A stretch of 64,000 bases of DNA from Aquabacter sp. L1I39. GTDB taxonomy: Bacteria > Pseudomonadota > Alphaproteobacteria > Rhizobiales > Xanthobacteraceae. Below are positions 51,246 to 61,900 of this stretch, piece after piece (within the stretch, counting starts at the first letter, position 1; every line of letters begins with the position of its first letter). The position numbers and the translations under genes are program-made. The stretch is from NCBI RefSeq assembly GCF_017742835.1, contig NZ_CP072392.1, forward strand, positions 3,408,387 through 3,472,386, in the 5' to 3' direction. Under the pieces are notes generated by a model. It searched no databases. It was not told the DNA's origin and saw nothing but the letters and a program-made list of their open reading frames with translations.

Positions 51246-53399
51246 GTGAATATACCCGTGGGAAACCTGCGCAACGTCCAGGTGCTCGGCATCGATGCCG
51301 GCGGCACCATGACGGACACTTTCTTCGTGGATGCGGACGGCGACTTCGTGGTCGGCAAGGCCCAGTCCACGCCCCAGAACGAGGCCCTGGGCCTCATCGC
51401 TTCGTCGGAGGATGGGCTCGCCAATTGGGGCATGTCGCTCCATGACGCGCTCGCTCAGTTGCAGACCGGCGTCTATTCCGGCACCGCCATGCTCAACCGC
51501 GTGGTGCAGCGCAAGGGGCTGAAATGCGGCCTCATCGTCAATCGCGGCATGGAAGACTTCCACCGCATGGGCCGGGCCATCCAATGCTATCTGGGCTATG
51601 CCTATGAGGACCGGATCCACCTGAACACCCACCGCTTCGATCCGCCGCTGGTGCCGCGCCAGCTGACGCGCGGCGTCATCGAGCGCACTGACATGATGGG
51701 CGTGGAGGTGATCCCGCTGCGCGAGGAGAGCGCCCGCGCAGCGGCGCGCGAGCTCATTGCATCCGGCGTCGAGGGCATCGTCATTTCGCTGCTCCATTCC
51801 TACAAGAACCCGAAGAATGAGCGCCGGGTGCGCGACATTGTGCTGGAAGAGGTGGAGAAGAGCGGCCGCAAGGTGCCAGTCTTCGCCTCCGCCGACTATT
51901 ATCCGGTGCGCAAGGAAACCCACCGCACCAACACCACCATCCTGGAGGGCTATGCGGCCGAGCCGTCCCGCCAGACCCTGTCCAAGATCTCCGAGGCCTT
52001 CAAGGATCGCGGCACCAAGTTCGACTTCCGCGTGATGGCGACCCATGGCGGCACCATTTCCTGGAAGGCCAAGGAACTGGCCCGCACCATCGTGTCCGGT
52101 CCCATCGGCGGTGTGATCGGCGCGAAATATCTGGGCGAGGTGCTCGGCTATAAGAACATCGCCTGTTCGGACATTGGCGGCACCTCGTTCGACGTGGCGT
52201 TGATCACCCAGGGCGAGATGACCATCAAGAACGATCCGGACATGGCCCGGCTCGTCCTCTCCCTGCCGCTGGTGGCCATGGATTCGGTGGGCGCCGGGGC
52301 AGGCTCCTTCATCCGCCTCGATCCCTATACCAAGGCCATCAAGCTCGGTCCGGACAGCGCCGGCTACCGGGTGGGTGTCTGCTGGAAGGAGAGTGGCATC
52401 GAGACGGTGACGATCTCCGACTGCCACATGGTGCTCGGCTATCTCAACCCCGACAATTTCCTCGGCGGTGCGGTGAAGCTCGACCGGCAGCGCTCGGTGG
52501 ACGCCATCAAGACCCAGATTGCCGATCCTCTGGGCCTCACGGTGGAGGATGCGGCGGCCGGCGTCATCGAGCTCCTCGATAGTGACCTGCGCGACTACTT
52601 GCGCTCCATGATCTCCGGCAAGGGCTATTCTCCGGCGAGCTTCGTCTGCTTCTCCTATGGCGGGGCGGGTCCGGTTCACACCTATGGCTATACGGAAGGC
52701 CTCGGATTCGAGGACGTCATCGTGCCCGCCTGGGCGGCCGGCTTTTCCGCGTTTGGCTGCGCGGCGGCGGACTTCGAGTATCGCTACGACAAGTCCCTCG
52801 ACATCAACATGCCCCCGGACGCGCCGGAGGCCGACAAGGTGAAGGCGGCGGAAACCCTTCAGGCGGCCTGGGAAGAGCTCACCCACAACGTGCTGGAGGA
52901 GTTCAAGCTCAACGGCTACGCGCCCGAGCAGGTGACGCTCCAGCCGGGCTATCGCATGCAGTATCGCGGCCAGCTCAACGACCTGGAGATCGAAAGCCCC
53001 CTGAAGCAGGCCGGCACGGCCGAGGACTGGGACCAGCTGACCGACGCCTTCAACGCCACCTATGGCCGCGTCTATGCCGCCTCCGCCCGCTCGCCGGAGC
53101 TCGGCTATTCGGTCACCGGTGCCATCATGCGCGGCATGGTGCCGATCCCCAAGCCCAAGATCCCGAAGGAAGCCGAGGAAGGCGAGACACCGCCTGAGGA
53201 AGCCAAGATCGGCACCCGCAAGTTCTACCGCAAGAAGAAGTGGGTGGATGCACAGCTCTACCGGATGGAGTCCCTGCGCCCCGGCAATCGCGTGATGGGG
53301 CCGGCCATCATCGAATCCGACGCCACCACCTTCGTGGTGCCGGGCGGCTTCGAGACCTGGCTCGACGGCCACCGTCTGTTCCACCTGCGCGAGGTGTGA
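51246..53399 (+). CDS. acxA: Acetone carboxylase beta subunit
   Basis: A 717-residue subunit of the hydantoinase-A/oxoprolinase type. GTG 51246 is chosen because AGGGAGGA lies seven bases before and the protein then starts VNIPVGNLRNVQVLGIDAGGTMTDTFF like known AcxA. The ATP/acetate-kinase-like fold has GIDAGGTMTDT near 15-25, and ARTIVSGPIGGVIGAKYLGE plus ACSDIGGTSFDVALITQGEM later. With AcxB and AcxC it forms the (alpha-beta-gamma)2 enzyme that carboxylates acetone to acetoacetate using bicarbonate and ATP (to AMP and two phosphates). The beta subunit phosphorylates the substrates. No truncation seen. Confidence 0.93.
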   Translation: MNIPVGNLRNVQVLGIDAGGTMTDTFFVDADGDFVVGKAQSTPQNEALGLIASSEDGLANWGMSLHDALAQLQTGVYSGTAMLNRVVQRKGLKCGLIVNRGMEDFHRMGRAIQCYLGYAYEDRIHLNTHRFDPPLVPRQLTRGVIERTDMMGVEVIPLREESARAAARELIASGVEGIVISLLHSYKNPKNERRVRDIVLEEVEKSGRKVPVFASADYYPVRKETHRTNTTILEGYAAEPSRQTLSKISEAFKDRGTKFDFRVMATHGGTISWKAKELARTIVSGPIGGVIGAKYLGEVLGYKNIACSDIGGTSFDVALITQGEMTIKNDPDMARLVLSLPLVAMDSVGAGAGSFIRLDPYTKAIKLGPDSAGYRVGVCWKESGIETVTISDCHMVLGYLNPDNFLGGAVKLDRQRSVDAIKTQIADPLGLTVEDAAAGVIELLDSDLRDYLRSMISGKGYSPASFVCFSYGGAGPVHTYGYTEGLGFEDVIVPAWAAGFSAFGCAAADFEYRYDKSLDINMPPDAPEADKVKAAETLQAAWEELTHNVLEEFKLNGYAPEQVTLQPGYRMQYRGQLNDLEIESPLKQAGTAEDWDQLTDAFNATYGRVYAASARSPELGYSVTGAIMRGMVPIPKPKIPKEAEEGETPPEEAKIGTRKFYRKKKWVDAQLYRMESLRPGNRVMGPAIIESDATTFVVPGGFETWLDGHRLFHLREV

Positions 53400-53409
53400 G
53401 CGGTCGTTC

Positions 53410-53431
53410 CCCCTCCCGGCAGCGGGAGGGG
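53410..53431 (+). repeat. Hairpin in the acxA-acxB gap
   Basis: Nine-base stem CCCCTCCCG / CGGGAGGGG (53410-53418, 53423-53431) with a four-base loop and no T-run. It closely resembles the hairpin in the acxB-acxC gap. It is more likely a processing or stability element, or a dispersed repeat, than a terminator. Confidence 0.65.
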
Positions 53432-53501
53432 TCCGTGGCCGCCGCCGACAAGGGTGGCGCGCCGGAATTGCCAAGCCAATAAATGCGAAGGAAACGACCC
53501 G

Positions 53502-55832
53502 ATGAACGTCAACGTCAATAAGACCAGTCTTCAGGGCGCGACCCGCGGCATCGTGCGCGGCGGCGAGACGCTCAAAGAGCACCGCGACCGCCTCATGGCG
53601 GCCACCAAGGCCACCGGCCGCTATGCCGGCCTCGAGAAGCTGGAGCTGCGCGAGAAGGAGCCCATCCTCTACAACAAGCTGTTCTCGCGCCTGCGGGCCG
53701 GCGTGGTGGATGCCCGCGAGACCGCCAAGAAGATCGCGGCCTCTCCCATCGTGGAGCAGGAGGGCGAGCTGTGCTTCACCCTTTATAATGCGGCGGGCGA
53801 CAGTCTCCTGACCTCAACCGGCATCATCATCCATGTGGGAACCATGGGTGCGGCTATCAAATACATGATCGAGAACAATTGGGAGGCCAATCCCGGCGTT
53901 CGCGACAAGGACATCTTCTGCAACAACGACTCGCTGATCGGGAATGTCCATCCCTGCGACATCCACACCATCGTTCCCATCTTCTGGGAGGGTGAGCTGA
54001 TCGGCTGGGTGGGCGGCGTCACCCACGTCATCGATACCGGCGCGGTGGGGCCAGGCTCCATGGCCACGGGCCAGGTGCAGCGCTTCGGCGACGGCTATTC
54101 CATCACCTGCCGCAAGGTGGGCGAGAATGACACGCTGTTCCGCGACTGGCTGCATGAGAGCCAGCGCATGGTGCGCACCACCCGCTACTGGATGCTGGAC
54201 GAGCGCACCCGCATCGCCGGCTGCCACATGATCCGCAAGCTGGTGGAAGAGGTGGTCGCGGAGGAGGGCATCGAGGCCTATTGGAAGTTCGCCTATGAGG
54301 CGGTGGAACATGGGCGCCTTGGCCTCCAGGCCCGCATCAAGGCCATGACCATTCCCGGCACCTACCGGCAGGTGGGCTTCGTGGACGTGCCCTATGCCCA
54401 TGAAGACGTGCGGGTACCCTCAGACTTCGCCAAGCTCGACACCATCATGCATGCGCCCTGCGAGATGACCATCCGCAAGGACGGCACCTGGCGCCTGGAT
54501 TTCGAGGGCTCGAGCCGCTGGGGCTGGCACACCTACAATGCGCACCAGGTGAGTTTCACCTCCGGCATCTGGGTGATGATGACCCAGACCCTCATCCCCT
54601 CCGAAATGATCAATGACGGCGCCGCCTACGGCACCGAGTTCCGCCTGCCCAAGGGCACCTGGATGAACCCAGATGACCGGCGCGTGGCCTTCTCCTATAG
54701 CTGGCACTTCCTGGTCTCCGCCTGGACCGCCCTGTGGCGCGGCCTGTCGCGCTCCTATTTCGGGCGCGGCTATCTGGAGGAGGTGAATGCGGGCAATGCC
54801 AACACCTCCAACTGGCTCCAGGGCGGCGGCTTCAACCAGTATGACGAGATCCATGCGGTGAACTCGTTCGAGTGCGCCGCCAACGGCACCGGCGCCACCG
54901 CCGTGCAGGATGGGCTCTCCCATGCCGCCGCCATCTGGAATCCGGAAGGCGACATGGGCGACATGGAGATCTGGGAGCTGGCCGAGCCGCTGGTCTATCT
55001 CGGCCGCCAGATCAAGGCGTCCTCGGGCGGGTCGGGCAAGTATCGGGGCGGGTGCGGCTTTGAGAGCTTGCGCATGGTCTGGAACGCCAAGGACTGGACC
55101 ATGTTCTTCATGGGCAATGGCCACATCTCCTCGGACTGGGGGCTGATGGGCGGCTATCCTGCCGCTTCCGGCTATCGCTTCGCGGCCCACAAGACCAACC
55201 TGAAGGCGCTCATCGCCGAAGGCGCGGAAATCCCGTTCGGCGGCGATACGGACCCGGAAAATCCCACCTGGGATGCCATGCTCCCGGCCGCCCAGATCAA
55301 GCGCGACAAGCAGGCGATCACCACGGAGGAGATGTTCTCCGACTATGATCTTTACCTGAACTACATGCGCGGTGGCCCCGGCTTCGGCGATCCGTTGGAC
55401 CGCCTGCCCCAGTCGGTCGCCGATGACCTGAATGGCGGTTACGTCCTCGAACGCTTCGCCGCCCAGGTCTACGGCGTGGTGGTCATCAAGGGCGATGACG
55501 GCCTGTTTGCGGTCGACACGGCGGCGACCGATGCCCTGCGGGCGCAGATCCGCAAGGATCGTATCGCCAAGTCCGTTCCCACCAAGGAGTGGATGAAGGG
55601 CGAACGGGAGAAGATCCTCGCCAAGGACGCCGCCACCCAGGTGCGGCAGATGTTCGCCGCCTCCTTCCATCTCGGCCCGCGCTTCGAGCAGCAGTTCCGG
55701 ACTTTCTGGAACCTGCCGGAGAGCTGGACTTTGCCGGAAAGCGAGATTGGCGTTCCGACCTATGGCTCGCGCTACTCCATGGACATCTCCGAGCTACCGG
55801 ACGTGAAGACGGTTCAGTTCGTCGAGGAGTGA
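53502..55832 (+). CDS. acxB: Acetone carboxylase alpha subunit
   Basis: A 776-residue subunit of the hydantoinase-B type. The start ATG 53502 gives MNVNVNKTSLQGATRGIVRGGETLKEHRDRLM. The segment GNVHPCDIHTIVPIFWEGELIGWVGGVTHV carries His150 and Asp153, positions that in Xanthobacter acetone carboxylase belong to the buried Mn2+ site where carboxylation occurs. GGGSGKYRGGCGFE-like glycine-rich text (SGGSGKYRGGCGFESL) is typical of the family. Lies 102 bases after acxA, separated by a hairpin. Confidence 0.93.
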   Translation: MNVNVNKTSLQGATRGIVRGGETLKEHRDRLMAATKATGRYAGLEKLELREKEPILYNKLFSRLRAGVVDARETAKKIAASPIVEQEGELCFTLYNAAGDSLLTSTGIIIHVGTMGAAIKYMIENNWEANPGVRDKDIFCNNDSLIGNVHPCDIHTIVPIFWEGELIGWVGGVTHVIDTGAVGPGSMATGQVQRFGDGYSITCRKVGENDTLFRDWLHESQRMVRTTRYWMLDERTRIAGCHMIRKLVEEVVAEEGIEAYWKFAYEAVEHGRLGLQARIKAMTIPGTYRQVGFVDVPYAHEDVRVPSDFAKLDTIMHAPCEMTIRKDGTWRLDFEGSSRWGWHTYNAHQVSFTSGIWVMMTQTLIPSEMINDGAAYGTEFRLPKGTWMNPDDRRVAFSYSWHFLVSAWTALWRGLSRSYFGRGYLEEVNAGNANTSNWLQGGGFNQYDEIHAVNSFECAANGTGATAVQDGLSHAAAIWNPEGDMGDMEIWELAEPLVYLGRQIKASSGGSGKYRGGCGFESLRMVWNAKDWTMFFMGNGHISSDWGLMGGYPAASGYRFAAHKTNLKALIAEGAEIPFGGDTDPENPTWDAMLPAAQIKRDKQAITTEEMFSDYDLYLNYMRGGPGFGDPLDRLPQSVADDLNGGYVLERFAAQVYGVVVIKGDDGLFAVDTAATDALRAQIRKDRIAKSVPTKEWMKGEREKILAKDAATQVRQMFAASFHLGPRFEQQFRTFWNLPESWTLPESEIGVPTYGSRYSMDISELPDVKTVQFVEE

Positions 55833-55847
55833 GCGCGTCGTCCCAAA

Positions 55848-55871
55848 CCCCTCCCCGCGTGCGGGGAGGGG
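55848..55871 (+). repeat. Hairpin in the acxB-acxC gap
   Basis: Eleven-base stem CCCCTCCCCGC / GCGGGGAGGGG (55848-55858, 55861-55871). Same CCCCTCCC core as the hairpin after acxA. The following AACCCAAAATTTAG has no T-run in the right place for termination. Confidence 0.65.
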
Positions 55872-55905
55872 AACCCAAAATTTAGCGAAATCAGGAGGAA
55901 ATACA

Positions 55906-56412
55906 ATGGCCTATACCCGCGCCAAGATCGCCGATCTCGTCGATGGCAAGATCGATTCCGATACCCTGCACCAGATGCTCTCCACGCCGAAGGATCCGGA
56001 ACGCTTCGTCACCTATGTGGAAATCCTGCAGGAGCGTATGCCGTGGGATGACAAGATCATCCTGCCGCTCGGTCCCAAGCTCTTTGTGGTGCAGCAGAAA
56101 GTCTCCAAGCGCTGGACCGTGCGCTGCGAATGCGGCCACGATTTCTGCGACTGGAAGGACAATTGGAAGCTCCATGCCCGCATCCATGTGCGCGACACGC
56201 CCCAGAAGATGGAGGAGATCTATCCCCGGCTGATGGCGCCGACGCCCACTTGGCAGGTGGTGCGGGAGTATTTCTGCCCGGAATGCGGCACGCTCCATGA
56301 CGTTGAGGCGCCCACCCCCTGGTATCCGGTGATCCACGACTTCGAGCCGGATATCGATGCCTTCTACACCGAATGGCTCGGCCTGCCGGTGCCCGAGCGA
56401 GCCAACGCCTGA
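55906..56412 (+). CDS. acxC: Acetone carboxylase gamma subunit
   Basis: A 168-residue small subunit. The N-terminal MAYTRAKIADLVDGKIDSDTLHQMLSTPKDPERF is typical, and the zinc site is supplied by Cys74, Cys76, Cys81 (RCECGHDFC) and Cys124/Cys127 (FCPECG). It is structurally essential in the hexamer. AGGAGG precedes ATG 55906. It completes the acxABC set in the same order as Xanthobacter. Confidence 0.93.
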   Translation: MAYTRAKIADLVDGKIDSDTLHQMLSTPKDPERFVTYVEILQERMPWDDKIILPLGPKLFVVQQKVSKRWTVRCECGHDFCDWKDNWKLHARIHVRDTPQKMEEIYPRLMAPTPTWQVVREYFCPECGTLHDVEAPTPWYPVIHDFEPDIDAFYTEWLGLPVPERANA

Positions 56413-56445
56413 GAGAAGCCGAAAGCCGCTCCGTAGGACTGAAAT

Positions 56446-56474
56446 GGGAGCGTTCCGCCCGGCGGAGCGCTCCC
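56446..56474. terminator. Hairpin between convergent acxC and the diguanylate cyclase gene
   Basis: Outer stem GGGAGCG / CGCTCCC (56446-56452, 56468-56474) continued by inner stem TCCGC / GCGGA with loop CCG. It lies in the 104-base gap between tail-to-tail genes. No long T-run, so termination strength is uncertain. Confidence 0.5.
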
Positions 56475-56516
56475 TAAGGCCATTCCTGCGAGGCGCGAAA
56501 TAGTCTGCTCGCGCAG

Positions 56517-57557
56517 CTAGCCCTCGTCGGAAGCCATGGGGGCCATGCGGGCGCCGGACTTCGTGGACTGCTTCACCTGGTACATGGCCCGATCCGCGAT
56601 CCGGATCAGTTCCGCGGTGTCACGTGTGTGATCGGGATAGACGGCGACCCCGATGGAGGCGCTCACATTCACCGTGTTCGCCAGTCCCTCGGTGGAGACC
56701 GCGTACGGCTTTGCCAGGTGCTGCACCAGTTCATGTGCCTTTGCCTCGGCCACGTCCCGTCCCGGCACGGGGGCGATGATGACGGCAAATTCGTCGCCGC
56801 TGAGCCGTGCCGTGATGTCCTCCTGGCGCACGCTCGTGCGCAAGCGCTGGGCGATGGCGGTGAGCACCAGATCCCCGGCCGCATGGCCATGGCCATCATT
56901 AACCGCCTTGAAGCCGTCTATGTCGATGTAGAGCAGGGCGAACTGGTTGCCGTGACGGTCGGCGAAGGCAGCTTCCCGCCCCAGATGCTCCAGGAACAGG
57001 ATGCGGTTTCCGAGGCCGGTCAGTGCGTCATGGGTGGCCATGTGGCGGATCTGCTTCTCGATCCGCTTGCGCTCGTCGATCTCCGCCTCCAGCTGGCGGT
57101 TGCGACGCTCAAGCTCCTCAAGCGCGGCGGTGAGGCGCAGCTTGCTGATGTGGAGGTCCAAAAATACCGTAACCTTGGACAGCAGAACGGCATCGTTGAT
57201 GGGCTTGGCGATATAGTCCACCGCGCCGAACGTATAGCCTTTCAGCCGGTTCAGGTCATCAATATAGGCGGCGGTGACGAAGATGACCGGGACGGTGCAG
57301 GTCCTCGGATCATCAGCCAGGTGCTTGGCCACCTCGAAGCCGTCCATGTCCGGCATGTGGGCGTCCAATAGGATGAGCGCGAAATCGTGATCAAGGCACA
57401 GGGCCAGTGCCTCATTGCCGGAACTGGCTTGGTAGATGTCCGCATGCACGCTCGCCAGGAGACGCTGCATCGCTTTCAGATTGGCCCCGATGTCGTCGAC
57501 GATCAGGATCTTCGGCCTGTCGGCACTGTCGGGAGGCACAGGTTGCAGCAGTGTCAT
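56517..57557 (-). CDS. Response regulator with GGDEF domain (diguanylate cyclase)
   Basis: A 346-residue two-domain protein. The receiver domain spans 15-130, with acidic Asp21/22, phospho-acceptor Asp65 in LLDAHMPDMDG and the conserved Lys in YIAKPIN. A coiled linker (ALEELERRNRQLEAEIDERKRIEKQI) leads to a GGDEF domain, MATHDALTGLGNRILFLEHL then ARLSGDEFAVI. The active-site motif is SGDEF, a tolerated variant, so c-di-GMP synthesis is likely. The start overlaps the CheB-like stop (ATGA). It is the last gene of a signalling operon. Confidence 0.9.
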   Translation of the reverse strand: MTLLQPVPPDSADRPKILIVDDIGANLKAMQRLLASVHADIYQASSGNEALALCLDHDFALILLDAHMPDMDGFEVAKHLADDPRTCTVPVIFVTAAYIDDLNRLKGYTFGAVDYIAKPINDAVLLSKVTVFLDLHISKLRLTAALEELERRNRQLEAEIDERKRIEKQIRHMATHDALTGLGNRILFLEHLGREAAFADRHGNQFALLYIDIDGFKAVNDGHGHAAGDLVLTAIAQRLRTSVRQEDITARLSGDEFAVIIAPVPGRDVAEAKAHELVQHLAKPYAVSTEGLANTVNVSASIGVAVYPDHTRDTAELIRIADRAMYQVKQSTKSGARMAPMASDEG

Positions 57558-58117
57558 CGTTCCACAAAGCCGTTCAAATAGGCTGCCAGATCCGCCACCG
57601 GAGCGCACAGATCGGACCCGGCCCGATCTTGCGCCATGCGTGGCATCGCCCCCACCACCGCTTCCGACGGATCCTGGATGAGAGCTGTTCCGCCGTTCCG
57701 CCGGATTTGGCGGAGGCCTTCAGCCCCGTCACCGTTCGCCCCGCTCAGAACGATACCCACAAGCTCATGCCTATAGACCCTTGCTGCGCTCGCGAACAAT
57801 ACATCAATGCACGGGCGGGAAAAACAAACCCTCTCGTCGACGGACAGGGCGAGGCGGCCATGGCTTTCCATCAGCAGATGATAATCGTCCGGTGCCACAT
57901 AGACGTGACCGGCCTGAAGCGGCGCGCGCTCGGCCGCCGGGCGGACCGGAAGCGCGGAGTGCAGGGCCAGCCCGCTTGCCAGCAGCGCCCCACCGCCACG
58001 CCCCACATGGCTCACGATCACCACTGGGGCAGGGAAATCGGGGGAGAGGCGCGACAGCAGGTCGTGCAAGGCCGCGGGGCCGCCCGCCGAACTGCCGACC
58101 ACCACCGCCTGCATCAT
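57554..58117 (-). CDS. CheB-like methylesterase domain protein (no receiver)
   Basis: A 187-residue stand-alone CheB catalytic domain. Catalytic Ser10 lies in VVGSSAGGPAAL, His in VIVSHVGRGGG and Asp in VLSGANGDGAEGL, so the triad is intact. There is no N-terminal receiver domain, unlike chemotaxis CheB. Its gene overlaps CheR and the cyclase gene. Partner methyl-accepting proteins are not in the window. Confidence 0.85.
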   Translation of the reverse strand: MMQAVVVGSSAGGPAALHDLLSRLSPDFPAPVVIVSHVGRGGGALLASGLALHSALPVRPAAERAPLQAGHVYVAPDDYHLLMESHGRLALSVDERVCFSRPCIDVLFASAARVYRHELVGIVLSGANGDGAEGLRQIRRNGGTALIQDPSEAVVGAMPRMAQDRAGSDLCAPVADLAAYLNGFVER

Positions 58118-58959
58118 CCCTCCATCGGGCGCCGCAGCCTGTAGAGCTGCACGTCCCTGTCCAGCCTCTGGAATGGCGCTGCCGCCGCAGAGAGCAGGTT
58201 CTCCTTCTGCCCTACGCACAGGAACCCGCCGCGCACCAGGCTTTCCGCGAACAGGCCGAGCGCTCGCGCCTGCAGGCGGTCGTTGAAATAGATCATGACG
58301 TTGCGGCACAAGATGAGATGCGCCTCGCAGAACACGCCGTCGGTCGCCAGGTTGTGCTCCGCGAACGTCACGTTCTCGATGAGGGAGCTTTCCAGCTTCG
58401 CCAGATCGTAGCGGGCATGATAGTGCACGGACAGGCTCTCGCTTCCCCCGCTCTCCAGGTATCTCCGGCTGGCTTCCCGCATTTCGGCGGCGGGGTAGAT
58501 GCCCTCCGCGGCGGCGCGCAGCGATGCTTTGGAGATGTCGGTGGCGAAGATGCGGCACCGCCCATAGAGCCCAGCCTCCTTCAAAAGGATAGCAAGGGAA
58601 TAGACCTCCTCTCCTCGCGCGCATCCCGCCTGCCAAATGGTGACCTGCGGATAGGAGGCGAGGATCGGGAAGACCTGCGTCCGCAGGGTCCGGAACGTCT
58701 CCGGGTCGCGGAAGAGCTCCGACACCGGTACCGAGAGCGCGCCGATGACCTCGGCAATCCGCCCGGGGGCATGGAGAATTCGCGCCGTGAGGTCGGCGAT
58801 ATTGTCCGCTTCGAACCGGTCCACCAGATTATGGATCCGGCGGGAAAGCGAGGCTCTCCCATAGTCGCGGAAATCGTAGCCGAAGCGGCGCAGCATGGCC
58901 TCGATGAAGAGGTCGATCTCGATGGCTTCGAGATCGCTCCTGTCATGCTCGGCGTTCAT
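58114..58959 (-). CDS. CheR-like methyltransferase
   Basis: A 281-residue SAM-dependent methyltransferase. The N-terminal helical domain (EIDLFIEAMLRRFGYDFRDYGRASLSRRI) is followed by the SAM fold with IWQAGCARGEEVYSLAILL, ATDISKASLRAAAEGIYP and ILCRNVMIYFNDRLQ. It lacks the C-terminal pentapeptide tether. The start overlaps the kinase stop by four bases. Such kinase-CheR-CheB operons form chemotaxis-like signalling arrays outside flagellar control. Confidence 0.9.
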   Translation of the reverse strand: MNAEHDRSDLEAIEIDLFIEAMLRRFGYDFRDYGRASLSRRIHNLVDRFEADNIADLTARILHAPGRIAEVIGALSVPVSELFRDPETFRTLRTQVFPILASYPQVTIWQAGCARGEEVYSLAILLKEAGLYGRCRIFATDISKASLRAAAEGIYPAAEMREASRRYLESGGSESLSVHYHARYDLAKLESSLIENVTFAEHNLATDGVFCEAHLILCRNVMIYFNDRLQARALGLFAESLVRGGFLCVGQKENLLSAAAAPFQRLDRDVQLYRLRRPMEG

Positions 58960-61900
58960 GTGTGCGGGAGCCATGCGCGGATCATGGAAATGAGCCGCGG
59001 CACGTCGATGGGCTTGGCCATATAGTCGTTGGCGCCGGCGGCGAGGCACTTCTCCCGGTCATCCTTCATCGCCTTGGCCGTGAGCGCGATGATGGGCAGG
59101 CGGGCCCATGCTCCACCCCGGGCACGGATCTTCGCCATGGCCTCGTAGCCGTCCATGACCGGCATCATGATGTCCATGAGCACCATTTCGACGTCCGGAT
59201 GGGCCTCCAGCTGCGCCAGCGCCTTGGCGCCGTCCTGGGCGAGCGTGACGGTCATACCCTTGCCCCGCAGCACCTTGGCGAGAGCGTAGATGTTGCGCAT
59301 GTCGTCGTCGACTACGAGGACATGCCGCCCGGCAAGGTCGCCGTCGGGATGGTCCGGCAAAGTTCCCTTCTCGCCGCGCACGGAATGCAGGAAGAGGCTG
59401 ACCTCGTCGAGCAGCCGCTCCGGCGAGAGCGCGCCCTTGATGACGATGCTGTCCGTGTAGTTGCGCAGGCGCAGGCTCTCCTCGCTGGTCACCTCCCGCC
59501 CGGAATAGATGACGACGGGAACATGGTGGGAGCGGGCGGCGAGGTTCTCCAGCACGTCGAAGCCGGACATGCCGGGCAGTCCGAGGTCCAGCACCAGACA
59601 GTCAAACTCCGCCTCGTCCATGCGGGCGATGGCTTCCTCGCCGGAGCCGGTGGCGACCACCTCCACGCCGTCCCGCGACAGCAGCTTGATCACCGCCTTG
59701 CGGGCCGCCTCGTCGTCGTCCACCACCAGCACGCGTCGCTGCCGACCCGGAGCGAAATGGGCAAGGGCCGAAAGCGCCTCGACCAGTTGCTCGGAGCGCA
59801 CCGGCTTGGTCAGAAAGCCGATCGCTCCCATCTGACGGCCGCGGGGCGCCTCCTCAAGGGCCGAGACGATGTGCACGGGAATGTGCCGGGTGGCAGGGTC
59901 CTGCTTAAGTTGCTCGATCACCGTCCAGCCATCCATGCCCGGCAGCATGATGTCGAGGAGGATGCCGGTGGGGCTGTGCGCGCGGGCAAGGGCGAGGCCG
60001 CTCTCGCCGTCGCCGGCGGCAAGCACCTGATAGCCGCTGCGCCGAACAATATTCACGAGGGTCCGGGCAAACACCTGGTCGTCCTCCACCACCAGGATCA
60101 GGGGCTTGCCCTTTTCCAGACGGTCCCGATCGTCCTCCACCGTGATGGTGGTGCGCGGGACGAGGCGCGGCGCGGGGGCGAGCCCCCGGTCCACCGGGGC
60201 TGGCGCCACCGCCGACCGAGTGGCCTCGCCTTCACCAATCGAAATCGGAAGCCGCAACCGGAAGGTCGTGCCTTCGCCCATGGTCGACCGAACGGTCAGG
60301 GTGCCGCCCAGGAGGTGGGCGAGGCTGCGGGAGATGGCGAGGCCGAGGCCCGTGCCGCCATATTGCCGGCGGCTGCTCGCATCGACCTGCTCGAAGGCCT
60401 CGAAGATCGCATCCAGTTTGTTCCCCGGGATGCCGATGCCGGTGTCAGTGACCTCGATCGTCAGGGTCTTGCCGTCGTCCTCGGTGACAAAAGTCACTGT
60501 CACGGCGCCCTGATGGGTGAATTTGAAGGCATTGCCCAGGAGATTGTTGGTGATCTGTTCCAGCTTGCCTTCGTCGCTGATGAAGGTGGCCGGCAGCCCC
60601 GGGGCGCATGTCACGGTGAAGTCGAGCCCCTTGTCCTGCGCCACATGGCGGAAGTTCCGTTCCATGCGCTGGGTGAAGGCGGCGACCGAGACGGGCTCGC
60701 GCATCACCTCCATCTTGCCAGCCTCCACCTTGGACAGGTCGAGGATCTCGTTGATCAGCCGCAGCAGGTTTGAGCCGCTGGAATGGATGATGCTCGCGGA
60801 TTCCACCTGCTCCTCGTCAAGATTGCCAGAGCGGTTCTCGGCAAGATCCTGAGACAGGATGAGCATGGAGTTCAGCGGTGTCCGCAATTCGTGGGACATG
60901 TTGGCCAGGAACTGGGACTTGTACTGGTTGGCCCGCTCCAGGTCAGCGGCCTTGAGCTCGGTCTCCTGCTGGAGCGCTGAGAGCCGGTCCTTCTGCTCGG
61001 TGAGGGCGTCCGAATGGCGGCGCAGGTCGGCGTTGGACTTCTGCAATTCCTCTGCCTGCACCCGCAATTCCTCCTCGGAGGCGATCAGGCGCTGGGACTG
61101 CTGTTGCAACTGATCATTGGTGGTGCGCAATTCCTCCTGCTGGACGCGCAGCTCCTCCTCCGCCACCTGGAGCTCCTGCGCCTGGCGCTGGCTCTGCTCC
61201 AACAGGTCCGAGGTGCGCAGGGCGCGCTGGAGATTATCCAGCGAAAGGCCCACCACATCCGCCGCATCATCCATGAGCCGCTGGCGCATGGCGTCGAAGG
61301 GCGCGAAGCTGGCCAGTTCCAGCACGGCCAGCAGCCGGCCCTGGGACAGGATCGGCATCACCAGGACGCAGCGCGGGCTCGCTTCGCCGGTGCCAGAATG
61401 GATGCGGATATAGTCGTCCGGCACCGGGCTGAGCAGGATTGGCTTGCGCTCCAGGGCGCACTGTCCCACCAGGCCCTCGCCCAGGCGGTAGCTGGGGGTC
61501 ATGTGGCGGCGTTCGCGGAAGCCGTAGCTGCCAGAGAGGGAGAGCTCCTCGCGCTTCGCGTCAAAGCCGAAAAAGACGCCCACTCCGGCATTTAGGCGAG
61601 GGGCGAGATCGGTCAGCAGCGTGTTGGCAAAATCTCTGAGGTCGGTGCATTGCTGGATCTTGGCGGAAAGCTCGCCGACGCCGGATTTCACCCAGTCGCT
61701 CTCATAGGTGGCCAGGGACATGGCTTTGAACACGTCCAAGGCCCGGCTGATGGTACCGACCTCGTCGCGCCGCTCTCCAAAGGGGATGTCGATGGAATGG
61801 TCGTGCTGCGCCAGCCGCTCCATGAGTTCCGACAATTGCCGCAATGGCCGCGCGATGAAGCGCGCCGAGAGAAAAAAGGCGCCCACGCCGGCTGCCACCG

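Noticed and set aside
53410..53431. Transcription terminator between acxA and acxB
   Set aside because: No T-run follows, and all three subunits are needed together, so a full stop here is unlikely.
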